A stretch of DNA of 32,633 bases from Bifidobacterium breve (GCA_945870085.1 CAMBQX010000003.1:1-32633), one strand, 5' to 3'. Positions 8,322 to 15,785 are shown, counted from the first letter of the stretch. The notes: a model not told the origin generated them from the sequence alone. Numbers and translations are program-made.

Positions 8322-8980
8322 AAATCGCAGTTGCCGGAGCTGGCAAAGTCGGTAGATCCATTGCCAAGGAGCTTTTAGGCCGAGGACATACGGTGCTGCT
8401 CATCGACCGTGACCCAACTGCCGTGCGCCCGGGATCTGTTGATGGCGCCGACTTTCTCATCGCTGACGCTTGCGAAATATCTTCACTTGACCATGCCAAG
8501 CTATCTGAATGTCAGGTTGTTGTCGCCGCTACCGGTGATGACAAAGTGAATCTGGTTGTTTCGCTTCTAGCCAAGACTGAATACGGCGTTCCGCGAGTCA
8601 TAGCCCGCGTGAATCACCCAAAGAATGAATGGATGTTCGACGATTCATGGGGCGTTGATGTTGCCGTCTCGACGCCGCGAATGCTGGTGGCTTTGGTCGA
8701 CGAAGCCGTTAGTGTTGGTGACCTTGTGCGTCTGTTTAGCTTCAGACAAGGTAATGCGGATCTTGTCGAGCTCACTTTGTCAGCAGATTCACCGGTGGTC
8801 GGAAAACGCGTTGGGGATCAGGCTTGGCCGCCCGACACCGCACTTGTTGCGATAGTGCGCGGTTCACGTGTATTTGCGCCATCCGCCGATGATCCACTGG
8901 ACGCCGGCGACGAGTTGTTATTCGTCACCGCACCTGATCAAGAACCTGCACTGCAAAACATGCTCAGCACTGCCCATTAG
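8318..8980 (+). CDS. TrkA/CeoC-type K+ uptake regulatory protein (RCK domain)
   Basis: This second RCK protein, 220 residues, is the usual partner of the preceding gene and corresponds to Rv2692 (ceoC). It begins MKIAVAGAGKVGRSIAKEL, with an intact GxGxxG motif and the acidic residue in LLIDRD that contacts the adenosine ribose of NAD. ATGDDKVNLVVSLLAKTE is the typical next block, and a TrkA-C domain occupies ~135-220 (DSPVVGKRVGDQAWPPD, DELLFVTAP). The two proteins probably form a mixed RCK ring that gates a K+ transporter. The nearest transporter is the divergent KimA-like gene, so a functional link is plausible but unproven. The gene ends 12 nt from the convergent DUF3159 gene. Confidence 0.93.
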   Translation: MKIAVAGAGKVGRSIAKELLGRGHTVLLIDRDPTAVRPGSVDGADFLIADACEISSLDHAKLSECQVVVAATGDDKVNLVVSLLAKTEYGVPRVIARVNHPKNEWMFDDSWGVDVAVSTPRMLVALVDEAVSVGDLVRLFSFRQGNADLVELTLSADSPVVGKRVGDQAWPPDTALVAIVRGSRVFAPSADDPLDAGDELLFVTAPDQEPALQNMLSTAH

Positions 8981-8992
8981 GCCTACAGGTAG

Positions 8993-9679
8993 TTACTTAC
9001 TCTTAGCGGCCCGCTTTTCGGTCCAAATAGGTCCCAGTAGCCGATAGGTGAAGTAAGCCGCTGCAATGTAAAGCGGAATCCCCATCAAGATTTTGACCAC
9101 TCCGAGCGCCCCGACCGCTCCAAGCAGGTAGAGCGGTACTTGCACCACAAGACGCCCGAAAAACAGCGCCACCCAAATCCACGATGCGGCAGCGTATATG
9201 CGACGAAGTGGTTTATCTTGCCGCCAAGTGGTGCCATCGCCGGTAAAATATCCTAGGATCACCCCGAGCAGAGGCCAGCCAATGATTATTGAAACGAGAA
9301 ACGCCAACCCGTATGCCAAATTTTGTAAGAACCCGGGGAGAAAATAAGCCTCGGGACGCCCGGTCCACTTGGCCACCAGTGCGGAGACAAGGACCCCGGC
9401 GAACCCTGCCAAGACTTGTTGAAGTGGTTCGCGGCGCAACAGGCGCCAGATCATGATCAACAACCCGGCGGCAACTGCTGCCCCTACGGACCAGACCAGA
9501 TTTTGCCCGGTCACCAAATACGCGACAACAAATACCGCGGTCGGAACCCCGGAGTCGATGATCCCACGCCACCCACCGATGGCCCGCTCCAGCAGTACCG
9601 TCTCGGCCCGCACATCGGCCATTTTCTCAGGCGCACCCAGATTAGAGTCGGGTGTATTCGATTCCGATGGCTCGCTCAC
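8993..9679 (-). CDS. DUF3159 integral membrane protein
   Basis: This 228-residue protein has a hydrophilic N-terminus (~1-35) followed by about six transmembrane segments, including the block FVVAYLVTGQNLVWSVGAAV. Family features seen are a TGRPEAYFLPGFLQNLAYG loop and GYFTGDGTTWRQD...RRIYAAASWIWVALFFGRLVVQVPLYL. It matches the DUF3159 family (Rv2693c), whose function is unknown. The GTG start is 2 nt after the stop of the OB-fold gene, so the two are clearly co-transcribed. It converges on the RCK pair with a 12-bp gap. Confidence 0.9.
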   Translation of the reverse strand: MSEPSESNTPDSNLGAPEKMADVRAETVLLERAIGGWRGIIDSGVPTAVFVVAYLVTGQNLVWSVGAAVAAGLLIMIWRLLRREPLQQVLAGFAGVLVSALVAKWTGRPEAYFLPGFLQNLAYGLAFLVSIIIGWPLLGVILGYFTGDGTTWRQDKPLRRIYAAASWIWVALFFGRLVVQVPLYLLGAVGALGVVKILMGIPLYIAAAYFTYRLLGPIWTEKRAAKSK

Positions 9680-9681
9680 GA

Positions 9682-10047
9682 TTAAACCGCCATCGGGAGG
9701 AGCTCATACCTGGGGTTGTACACAACACGGGCATCGGGTGCGCAGATCAATCGGCCTGAAATAATCATGCGGCGCCCGGTGGCGATGCCGGAGATGCGGC
9801 GGCGCCCGAGCCAAATCACCGTGAGGTACCCGGAGCCGTCAAAGAGCTCTATTTCTAAAGCGGGGGTGAGCTGCGTTGGCCGCAAAGTCACCGCCCGGAC
9901 CGTGCCGGCAACGCAGACTAGGGACCCGTGGTTGCACTCGCGAATTGGAACCACCCCAACCTCGCGCATCTCATCTTGAAGCTCGGCTGCTTCGACATCG
10001 GTCTGACTTCGAGTCCAACGCCGCCACCGCTTGGCCAGTGCAATCAC
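9682..10047 (-). CDS. OB-fold nucleic-acid-binding domain protein
   Basis: This 121-residue protein has a basic, Trp/Arg-rich N-terminus (KRWRRWTRSQ) and one OB-fold (~30-120). Visible strands include GSLVCVAGTVRAVTLRP, PALEIELFDGSGYLTVIWLGRRRI and GRRMIISGRL. The layout resembles the RecG wedge or tRNA-anticodon OB family, and the gene corresponds to Rv2694c. Binding to nucleic acid is inferred from the fold only. The GTG start at 10047 has no Shine-Dalgarno sequence. A TAATCT hexamer ends 6 nt upstream, so this gene and DUF3159 may have their own leaderless promoter in addition to read-through from dut/DUF3710. Confidence 0.85.
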   Translation of the reverse strand: MIALAKRWRRWTRSQTDVEAAELQDEMREVGVVPIRECNHGSLVCVAGTVRAVTLRPTQLTPALEIELFDGSGYLTVIWLGRRRISGIATGRRMIISGRLICAPDARVVYNPRYELLPMAV

Positions 10048-10053
10048 CTGAAC

Positions 10054-10059
10054 AGATTA
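10054..10059 (-). promoter_or_regulatory. -10 element (TAATCT) of the OB-fold/DUF3159 pair
   Basis: The TAnnnT hexamer lies in the 46-bp gap after DUF3710 and ends exactly 6 nt before the GTG at 10047. The same hexamer is found before parE. It suggests an internal leaderless promoter in this cluster. Confidence 0.5.
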
Positions 10060-10093
10060 ACCCCACAGCAAACTTGGGTTGGCACCTGCCGCG

Positions 10094-10717
10094 CTAACGG
10101 GTCTCGGTTAACTCCGGCCCGCGGATAAATGGGGCAAGAATCGGACGGCCATCGGGCAGCACCGCCGGGGCCGAATGGGATGCGGGCGAATTGGGCAATT
10201 TCATCGGGATAGGTGCACCAACCGGCATGGCATCACCGCCGCGCACCACGACTAAGTCTCGGACTAGAGCTTCAAGAATGGCTGCTTCCGGGCCGGGCTT
10301 GACCGCCGCCCCTAGGAACACCGCTCGCAAGAACCAGCGGGTGCCATCGACCCCGGCAAACCGAGCGGGCTGCATCTTGCCGTCATCACCGGTTACCTGG
10401 GCCTGTAATTCAACACCAAAAGTGCCGTTCACCTCTTCAACCAATCCGCCGCCCTTGGTGATCGAACTCTTGATTTGACCTCGCACGTCCTGCCACATAC
10501 CACCAGATTTGGGGGCGGCATATGGCTGGACCTGGACTGCTGCACCAGGTTGCGCAAATGTCAATTGCGTGACGGCGCCGGTGGCCTCATCTGCTTGAAC
10601 TTGCACATCAACACCCGGGGTGGCCCTGACTAGTAAGCCGCCCAGATCAAGTCTTTCGACACCGTCCGAAAAATCGATCTCCGCTTCATCCCATGGGCCA
10701 AACTCGCGCGTACTCAT
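10094..10717 (-). CDS. DUF3710 family protein
   Basis: This 207-residue soluble protein matches the actinobacterial DUF3710 family (Rv2696c, always near dut). Recognisable blocks are EFGPWDEAEI near the N-terminus, VERLDLGGLLVRATPGVDVQVQADEATG, LVEEVNGTFGVELQAQV, and GTRWFLRAVFLGAAV followed by LEALVRDLVVVRGGDAMPVG. No catalytic residues are evident and the biochemical role is unknown. Its ATG overlaps the dut stop by 4 nt (ATGA), indicating translational coupling to dUTPase. Confidence 0.92.
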   Translation of the reverse strand: MSTREFGPWDEAEIDFSDGVERLDLGGLLVRATPGVDVQVQADEATGAVTQLTFAQPGAAVQVQPYAAPKSGGMWQDVRGQIKSSITKGGGLVEEVNGTFGVELQAQVTGDDGKMQPARFAGVDGTRWFLRAVFLGAAVKPGPEAAILEALVRDLVVVRGGDAMPVGAPIPMKLPNSPASHSAPAVLPDGRPILAPFIRGPELTETR

Positions 10718-11178
10718 AACGACACCGTACCCGTGTGGCCCCCGGTTGATCCAAATCCACCCGACCCCCGGTGGCTGCCTGGTAATTCGGCTACTTCATC
10801 AACGAGCGCATATGCGACCTGTTGTACGACCAATTGGGCAATGCGGTCACCTCGAGCCACCTCGATGGCGTTAGCGCTGTCGTGGTTGATCAAAATAACA
10901 CCGATCTCACCGCGATACCCAGCGTCGATTACGCCAGGGGCGTTTACCACTCCTAACCCGGCCCGAAGCGCCAGGCCGCTACGCGCGTGCACGAACGCAG
11001 CAAACCCCGGGGGCAACGCGATCGACACTCCGGTTGGCACCAAAGCTCGTTCACCCGGATCAAGACGTACCGCTGTTCGCGCGCGAAGGTCTAAACCTGC
11101 ATCGCCGGGGTGCTCATATGCGGGTAATGGTAGATCTGGGTCAAGCCGGGTGATTAGTAAACGAACGTCATGGCTCAT
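10714..11178 (-). CDS. dut: Deoxyuridine 5'-triphosphate nucleotidohydrolase
   Basis: This enzyme hydrolyses dUTP to dUMP and pyrophosphate, which prevents uracil incorporation into DNA and supplies dUMP for thymidylate synthesis. The 154 residues fit the homotrimeric family. All five motifs are present: DAGLDLRA (I), HARSGLA (II), GVIDAGYRGEIGVILIN (III, with the catalytic Asp and Tyr), RGDRIAQLVV (IV) and RGSGGFGSTGG (V). It is overlapped by 4 nt on both sides, by the thioesterase gene upstream and DUF3710 downstream. Thymidine kinase elsewhere in the window completes a dTTP supply theme. Confidence 0.98.
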   Translation of the reverse strand: MSHDVRLLITRLDPDLPLPAYEHPGDAGLDLRARTAVRLDPGERALVPTGVSIALPPGFAAFVHARSGLALRAGLGVVNAPGVIDAGYRGEIGVILINHDSANAIEVARGDRIAQLVVQQVAYALVDEVAELPGSHRGSGGFGSTGGHTGTVSL

Positions 11179-11762
11179 GGGTTTACCTCAACTTCGTGGC
11201 CACCGGTTCGCCATGATGGGCCACCGGACGCCCGGTCTGCAATCGCCAGATCGATCTGTTCTTTGTTTCCAAACTTCATGAAGTGCTCAATTGGCACTTG
11301 CACAAATAGTGCTGACGCCGCGACCGCGATCGCACCGTTTGCATCCGAGAGTCGCCCGACCGCGGCGGTGTAGACCTTGCGTCGCATTACGCCGGTAACT
11401 TCGGCCTCAATATGCAGTATCGAACCAACAGGTACTGGTCGAAGGAACTGCATAGACAGGGCAGCGGTGACCACCGGTTCGCCCAGCAACCAGTTCAATG
11501 ATCCGAGGACTTCGTCAATCGCCGCTGAAAGCAACCCGCCGTGGGCCAGGCCGGGTGCTCCTTGGTGATGTTCGGTGACCGTGAAATTACCGGTGACGTT
11601 AAGCCCCTCACCTGCGGTGATGTGCATGTGAAGACCGGTCGGGTGATCGACTCCGCACCCGAAGCACCAACGATAATGCGAGGGTATTGATTCGCCCGGC
11701 TCAGGAGCGCTCACCAGCCGCTCTGGCATCGAGGCGCCATCGGGCAACTGGGTTGAGCGCAT
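11175..11762 (-). CDS. Hotdog-fold thioesterase, PaaI/YbgC type
   Basis: This 195-residue protein has a single 4HBT hotdog domain (~30-155), probably an acyl-CoA thioesterase. Key blocks are CFGCGVDHPTGLHM at the start of the domain, QGAPGLAHGGLLSAAIDEVLG (the HGG segment with the catalytic-type acidic residue two turns later), and LSMQFLRPVPVGSILHIEAEV. The substrate cannot be predicted. The ATG at 11762 lies 6 nt after a TAGAGT hexamer, with no Shine-Dalgarno sequence. It heads the dut-DUF3710 operon by a 4-nt overlap and is divergent from the DUF3093 gene. Confidence 0.85.
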   Translation of the reverse strand: MRSTQLPDGASMPERLVSAPEPGESIPSHYRWCFGCGVDHPTGLHMHITAGEGLNVTGNFTVTEHHQGAPGLAHGGLLSAAIDEVLGSLNWLLGEPVVTAALSMQFLRPVPVGSILHIEAEVTGVMRRKVYTAAVGRLSDANGAIAVAASALFVQVPIEHFMKFGNKEQIDLAIADRASGGPSWRTGGHEVEVNP

Positions 11763-11768
11763 ACGCGG

Positions 11769-11774
11769 ACTCTA
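11769..11774 (-). promoter_or_regulatory. -10 element (TAGAGT) of the thioesterase-dut operon
   Basis: The TAnnnT hexamer ends 6 nt before the ATG at 11762. The transcript would begin at the start codon. No recognisable -35 lies at 17 bp. Confidence 0.5.
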
Positions 11775-11791
11775 CCGCCGGTGATACATGG

Positions 11792-11797
11792 CAGACT
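11792..11797 (+). promoter_or_regulatory. Weak candidate -10 (CAGACT) of the DUF3093 gene
   Basis: The hexamer keeps only the two most conserved -10 positions (A at 2, T at 6) and ends 6 nt before the ATG at 11804. A GGAG lies just 1 nt from that ATG, too close to work as a ribosome site, so a leaderless start is favoured. Confidence 0.3.
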
Positions 11798-11803
11798 CGG
11801 AGC

Positions 11804-12259
11804 ATGAACGCCCCCGACGTGACCTACCGCGAAAGACTGCTCCCCTCGATTTGGGTTTTCATCGTGGTATTGGCGCTCGTTGCCATGCTGGCGGTCGCCG
11901 TGGGCGCTGCCTATTTAGCTATCTACGGCTGGCTAACTTTTATCGGGCTCGGAGCCCTTTGTATTGCTGGGTTAATATTCGGGTCGCCGGTGATCACAGT
12001 AAGTGATCAAGCCCTCGGTGCTGGTCGTGCCCAGATTGCCCGCGAATTCCTCGGAGCAATCGAGGTTTTAGACGCTGGACAAATGCGAGCTGCGCAGCAC
12101 GTGGCGGAGCGCTTCATGGTGCTGCGCCCTTGGCATGCCCGCGGGGGGGTGCTCATCGCCCTGACAGATGCCGCCGATCCACACCCGGGATGGCTGCTCA
12201 CCACCAAGAACCCAGCCGGACTTGCGGTCGCATTAATGCCGACCGCGTCGATTGGCTAG
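11804..12259 (+). CDS. DUF3093 membrane protein
   Basis: This 151-residue protein has two adjacent transmembrane segments (~15-35 and ~38-58), then a soluble domain with SDQALGAGRAQIAREFLG and the C-terminal family signature HPGWLLTTKNPAGLAVAL. It matches DUF3093 (Rv2698), conserved beside dut in actinobacteria and of unknown function. The ATG at 11804 begins the recognisable MNAPDVTYRERLLP N-terminus. The upstream part of the open frame is not conserved and overlaps the divergent thioesterase gene. Confidence 0.88.
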   Translation: MNAPDVTYRERLLPSIWVFIVVLALVAMLAVAVGAAYLAIYGWLTFIGLGALCIAGLIFGSPVITVSDQALGAGRAQIAREFLGAIEVLDAGQMRAAQHVAERFMVLRPWHARGGVLIALTDAADPHPGWLLTTKNPAGLAVALMPTASIG

Positions 12260-12295
12260 CATCAAGACATGACCACAAATTCTTCTGGAGAGCAC

Positions 12296-12577
12296 ATGGC
12301 TGAGCAAGAGGCACTCGCCCCCGAAGCCCACGTCAATCCCATCGTGCATCTAATCGCACCCATTGTCGCAATTGCTGCCACGATGATTGTCCGCAAAGTC
12401 ATAACTTCTAGTTATCGTGGGTTTACGGGCAGAGAAGCCCCACGAGCTAACGATGCCGCTGTGCCGTTCGGTAAAGCCCTGTTATGGGCGGCCGCAACAG
12501 CGGCAATCGCAGCGGGTGTAGAAGTTATTGCCTATCGGGTTACCAATAATCTTGGTGCAACCAACTCGGCTAATTAG
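12296..12577 (+). CDS. DUF4235 small membrane protein
   Basis: This 93-residue protein has two predicted hydrophobic helices, about residues 17-30 (IVHLIAPIVAIAATMIVRKV) and 62-80 (GKALLWAAATAAIAAGVEVI), as in the DUF4235 family of small actinobacterial membrane proteins. I chose the ATG at 12296 because GGAG sits 5 nt upstream. The ATG at 12269 has no ribosome site. Its stop codon overlaps the stop of the convergent DUF4193 gene. The function is unknown. Confidence 0.8.
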   Translation: MAEQEALAPEAHVNPIVHLIAPIVAIAATMIVRKVITSSYRGFTGREAPRANDAAVPFGKALLWAAATAAIAAGVEVIAYRVTNNLGATNSAN

Positions 12578-12870
12578 GCGCAGTCCTTGCAGATGGGACC
12601 GGCTTTGCCCTCATGGTCAACTTGGCTGCGATGCTGCACCAGGTAGCAACGTACACAGGTGAATTCATCTGACTGCCGCGGCACTACCCGCACGGTCAAG
12701 CTTTCTTCCGAAAGATCAGCCCCTGGCAATTCGTGATTTTCCGCTAACTCGGTCTCATCAACGTCAATGACCGAGGATGACTTATCTACGCGCCGCGCCT
12801 TCAGCTCTTCGAGACTATCTTCAGCGAGTTCTTCGTCCGTTTTGCGCGGGGCGTCATAATCTGTTGCCAC
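12574..12870 (-). CDS. DUF4193 zinc-ribbon-like protein
   Basis: This 98-residue acidic protein (MATDYDAPRKTDEE...) ends in a probable metal-binding region with CVRC at ~72-75 and CKDC close to the C-terminus. It matches DUF4193 (Rv2699c), found throughout actinobacteria next to dut and suhB. The role is unknown, and zinc binding is inferred from the paired CxxC motifs. The GTG start is preceded by GGGAG about 11 nt upstream, a rather long spacing. It is convergent with DUF4235, and the two stop codons share bases 12575-12576. Confidence 0.9.
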   Translation of the reverse strand: MATDYDAPRKTDEELAEDSLEELKARRVDKSSSVIDVDETELAENHELPGADLSEESLTVRVVPRQSDEFTCVRCYLVQHRSQVDHEGKAGPICKDCA

Positions 12871-13026
12871 GGTAACTGCTCTCCCTTCCTAGCTCACTTG
12901 CCATAACGAAAGCTGGCACCTCGATATTCCCGCAATCAGGACCTAGGCGCCTCGTGCGCAGATTGTGCCTTATTGAGTATTGACGTGGGTGGTTGGGCTG
13001 GCGCTCCACCCGATAGCGTGCTCCCT
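12871..13026. promoter_or_regulatory. Divergent intergenic region between DUF4193 and the carbonic anhydrase gene
   Basis: These 156 bp hold the upstream regions of both genes. A TTGACG at 12979-12984 resembles a -35 box but is 29 bp from the TAGCGT at 13014-13019, so the two do not pair. No hairpin or small ORF with a ribosome site was seen. Confidence 0.35.
13014..13019 (+). promoter_or_regulatory. -10 element (TAGCGT) of the gamma carbonic anhydrase gene
   Basis: The TAnnnT hexamer ends 7 nt before the ATG at 13027. No purine-rich ribosome site lies in those 7 nt, consistent with leaderless translation. Confidence 0.5.
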
Positions 13027-13545
13027 ATGCCCATTTATGCTCTAGGTGACCGCACCCCAAATATCGACGCTAGCGCTTTCGTCCACCCCCAAGCGGTCAT
13101 CATCGGCGATGTCACCGTGGGGCCAGAATCAAGTATCTGGCCCGGTGCGGTACTTCGTGGCGACCACGGGGCGATTGTCATTGGCGCCCAAACCTCAGTC
13201 CAGGATGGGGCGATCGTGCACTGCACCGCCGAACTCGACACCATCGTGGGTGACCGGTGCGTCATTGGTCACAATGCCCACCTAGAAGGCTGCACGGTAT
13301 ATAGCGATTCGTTGATTGGGTCAGGGTCGGTGGTCTTGCACCGGGCACTCATCGGGCCGAATGCACTGGTAGGTGCCTGTGCTTTGGTGCCAAATGACCG
13401 GATCGTCCCGCCCAATGCCCGCGCCCTCGGGGTGCCCGCAACAATTAGTCTCGACGTGATCGCAGATGGTGCATTTCTTGCAGCGGTAGACACATATGTG
13501 CGCAAGGTTCATCAGTACTCGGCCGAACTCCGCCTGCTAATTTGA
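13027..13545 (+). CDS. Gamma-class carbonic anhydrase family protein
   Basis: This 172-residue left-handed beta-helix protein is built of hexapeptide repeats (HPQAVIIGDVTVGPESSIWPGAVLRGD onward). The zinc histidines of the gamma class are in place: HCTAE and GHNAHLEGC. The family interconverts CO2 and bicarbonate, but many members (YrdA, PaaY type) show low or no activity, so catalysis is uncertain. An upstream in-frame start at 12973 would add 18 unconserved residues. MPIYALGD at 13027 is the family N-terminus and fits the promoter. It ends head-on against the inositol phosphatase gene with 2 nt between stops. Confidence 0.92.
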   Translation: MPIYALGDRTPNIDASAFVHPQAVIIGDVTVGPESSIWPGAVLRGDHGAIVIGAQTSVQDGAIVHCTAELDTIVGDRCVIGHNAHLEGCTVYSDSLIGSGSVVLHRALIGPNALVGACALVPNDRIVPPNARALGVPATISLDVIADGAFLAAVDTYVRKVHQYSAELRLLI

Positions 13546-13547
13546 TA

Positions 13548-14384
13548 TCAATCGCGATCGGCTTGCGCACTCAATAGGAATTCACGCAGCTCATGAGCTA
13601 TTGCTGGTACCGCCGCAATCATTATTGATCCATAAACATCCTCATCACGTAAGCCGGTCACCACGGCCCCCGCCTCGGAGGCAATTAGGGCTCCAGCGGC
13701 AATGTCCCAAGCATTCAAGCCGCGTTCGTAATATGCATCGAGGCGGCCGCGAGCTAACCAGCAGTAGTCAATTACCGCCGCACCAATCCTTCTTATATCG
13801 CTGACCTGTGAGATCAACTCATGAACCACCCGTCCTTGTGCCCTCCTACGCTCCGCTGCATAACCAAAACCGGTGGCTACTACCGCGTCACTTAACCGGC
13901 TGCACTCACTTACGCGAATGGGAGTTGCGATCGCGCCATTGATGACCCAGGCGCCACCACCCTTGACACCGATGTAGGCCTCATCGAACTCTGGAGTGAC
14001 AACCACCCCGACCACCGATCGGCCGTTTTGCTCGGCCGCAACCGAAACTCCCCATGTCGGCATGTGGTGTAGGTAATTTACGGTCCCATCGAGTGGATCG
14101 ACCACCCAGCGCACCCCCGAGGAGCCAAAGCGCTCGCCACCCTCCTCACCAAGTAGCCCATCGGTTGGACGGGCGCCCAGCAAACTTGCGATCAGCAACT
14201 CTTCAGCACCCTTGTCCATCTCCGAGACCAAATCTGATGGTGTTGACTTCGTGTCGATAAACAGGTCTGCGGGACGTTCATCGCGCAAAAAACGAGCCGC
14301 CTCCCAGGCAGCGTCCCATGCGAGCGGCAACAGTTCGTGGGTAGTAAGCACTTCTGCGAGCGGTGGTACCGGCCTGAGTTGCAT
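13548..14384 (-). CDS. suhB: Inositol monophosphatase family protein (SuhB-like)
   Basis: This Mg-dependent sugar-phosphate phosphatase would hydrolyse inositol-1-phosphate or related phosphates. The metal-binding motifs are GEEGG, DPLDGTVNY and WDIAAGALIASEAG in a 278-residue chain, the usual length. Position next to DUF4193 corresponds to Rv2701c. I took the ATG at 14384, since the region beyond it is short and unconserved and a CAAGAT hexamer ends 6 nt upstream. The GTG at 14405 would add seven residues. Substrate choice (inositol phosphate, fructose bisphosphate or histidinol phosphate) cannot be settled. Confidence 0.9.
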   Translation of the reverse strand: MQLRPVPPLAEVLTTHELLPLAWDAAWEAARFLRDERPADLFIDTKSTPSDLVSEMDKGAEELLIASLLGARPTDGLLGEEGGERFGSSGVRWVVDPLDGTVNYLHHMPTWGVSVAAEQNGRSVVGVVVTPEFDEAYIGVKGGGAWVINGAIATPIRVSECSRLSDAVVATGFGYAAERRRAQGRVVHELISQVSDIRRIGAAVIDYCWLARGRLDAYYERGLNAWDIAAGALIASEAGAVVTGLRDEDVYGSIMIAAVPAIAHELREFLLSAQADRD

Positions 14385-14390
14385 TTTCCT

Positions 14391-14419
14391 ATCTTGCCGG
14401 GTCACATAACCGCGAACAA
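14391..14419 (-). promoter_or_regulatory. Candidate promoter of the suhB-like gene (TTGTTC-17-CAAGAT)
   Basis: On the minus strand, TTGTTC at 14414-14419 is separated by 17 bp from CAAGAT at 14391-14396, which ends 6 nt before the ATG at 14384. Both boxes are partial matches to sigma-A consensus. Confidence 0.35.
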
Positions 14420-14431
14420 AGGTGGTCGCGG

Positions 14432-14437
14432 TAACGT
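14432..14437 (+). promoter_or_regulatory. -10 element (TAACGT) of the MFS gene
   Basis: The TAnnnT hexamer ends 6 nt before the GTG at 14444. The same hexamer at the same distance precedes the PKD-protein gene. The region is only 59 bp from the divergent suhB-like start. Confidence 0.5.
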
Positions 14438-14443
14438 CACGGA

Positions 14444-15739
14444 GTGCTCAGTACCTATCGTGAGGTGTTACGTCTCCCTGGAGCACTCGCGTTTTCCTCA
14501 AGTGGACTAGTTGCCCGCTTACCAATGGCTATGGTGGGTTTGGGGATCTTGCTCTACATCAGTGGTGTCACCGGCTCCTATGGGCTTGCCGGAGTGATGT
14601 CAGCGGCTTTCTCACTCTCGGCCGCCGCGGGAATGATCATTTCGAGCCGCTTGGTAGATCGCCTCGGGCAGCACAAAGTCCTGGGCTGGTTAATCGCCGG
14701 CGAGAGTTTGGGCTTGGCTCTGTTCATTATAAGTATGGAGTTTGCGTGGCCCCTGGCAATCTCGGCTGTAATCGTGGTCGGCGCCGGCGCTTGCTCCCCG
14801 GCCATCGGACCGGCAGTTCGAGCGCGCTGGACATTTGTTATCGCTCGGGAGGGATTAGCTTCATCCCCAAAGCTACGCACCGCCTTTGCCCTCGAAAGTA
14901 TTTTCGAAGAACTGATTTTTACCATCGGCCCACTTATCACCGCGTGGTTGGCCATTTCATTAGCCCTTCCAGCCCCCATAATTTTAGCTATCGTCATCGG
15001 CGTTGCCGGAACTTTGGTTTTGATAAGGCAGCGATCAACTGAACCCACTCCGGCCCCACTGCACCAGTCGAAAGTTCCGCACGTTGCGGCCTTTCGACAC
15101 TCTGGAGTGCTCCTGACGATCATGTCGGCTATCGCCACCGGGGCGATCTTCGGCTCATTCGAAGTATCGATCGTCGCGTTCACCGCAGAGCAAGGCGCGC
15201 CCGAGGCAACAGGGCTGCTTCTTGCGGCGTGGGCACTGACGTCAATGTTTGGCGGACTGTGGTTTGGCTCCAGACATTTTCGCGCACCACTATCGCGCCA
15301 GTTAGTAGTCATAACCGGGTCATTGACGGTTGCGCTAGCGATAACACCATTTTTGAATTCCTTGACGGCTCTGGCACTTGCCACCGTAATCTCCGGGGCG
15401 TTGGTGGCACCGCTTTTAATAACCATCTTCAGCCTGGCCGAGCGCTTGGTCCCCAACGCCCAGTTGACCGAGGGCCTGACTTTTATGAATTCAGGGCTCA
15501 CGGTGGGCCTCTCACTTGGCATTACTGCCGGTGGTTACCTAATTGACGTTTCGGGGGCCCCGGTTGGCTTTGCTCTTGGTGTTGGTGCCGCCGCAGCCGC
15601 ATTTTTGGTCGCGGTTATTGGCCAAAGACGCCTTCAGCGCTCGGTGCGATCCGATGGGTCAATACCGCCAACTTCGGCCTTAAACACCGAGCCAATCCCC
15701 GGGCCGGCCCCCGGTGGCTTTAATCTCGACGACAGGTAA
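14444..15739 (+). CDS. Major facilitator superfamily transporter
   Basis: This 431-residue protein has about 12 transmembrane segments. The N-terminal half carries an MFS-like loop 2-3 (SSRLVDRLGQHKVLGW), and a hydrophilic centre (~200-220) links it to the second six-helix bundle. The last ~30 residues form a Pro-rich cytoplasmic tail. It looks like a drug or metabolite exporter of the actinobacterial MFS type, but no substrate signature is visible. The GTG start at 14444 lies 6 nt from its -10 box. The sepH-like gene follows after a short gap on the same strand. Confidence 0.88.
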   Translation: MLSTYREVLRLPGALAFSSSGLVARLPMAMVGLGILLYISGVTGSYGLAGVMSAAFSLSAAAGMIISSRLVDRLGQHKVLGWLIAGESLGLALFIISMEFAWPLAISAVIVVGAGACSPAIGPAVRARWTFVIAREGLASSPKLRTAFALESIFEELIFTIGPLITAWLAISLALPAPIILAIVIGVAGTLVLIRQRSTEPTPAPLHQSKVPHVAAFRHSGVLLTIMSAIATGAIFGSFEVSIVAFTAEQGAPEATGLLLAAWALTSMFGGLWFGSRHFRAPLSRQLVVITGSLTVALAITPFLNSLTALALATVISGALVAPLLITIFSLAERLVPNAQLTEGLTFMNSGLTVGLSLGITAGGYLIDVSGAPVGFALGVGAAAAAFLVAVIGQRRLQRSVRSDGSIPPTSALNTEPIPGPAPGGFNLDDR

Positions 15740-15785
15740 AGACACAAGTTATGGCCTGTATCCCCAACCCGAACCCGTAACGCGC

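Noticed and set aside
13542..13551. TTGATATCAA palindrome between the carbonic anhydrase and suhB-like genes
   Set aside because: It is made by the two facing stop codons and is only 10 bp. It resembles the acnA palindrome loosely but lies at 3' ends, so it is probably chance.
14578..15522. 314-residue minus-strand open frame opposite the MFS gene
   Set aside because: It is a shadow of the MFS coding frame. The sense frame has clear transmembrane pattern and a promoter; the antisense product shows no family features.
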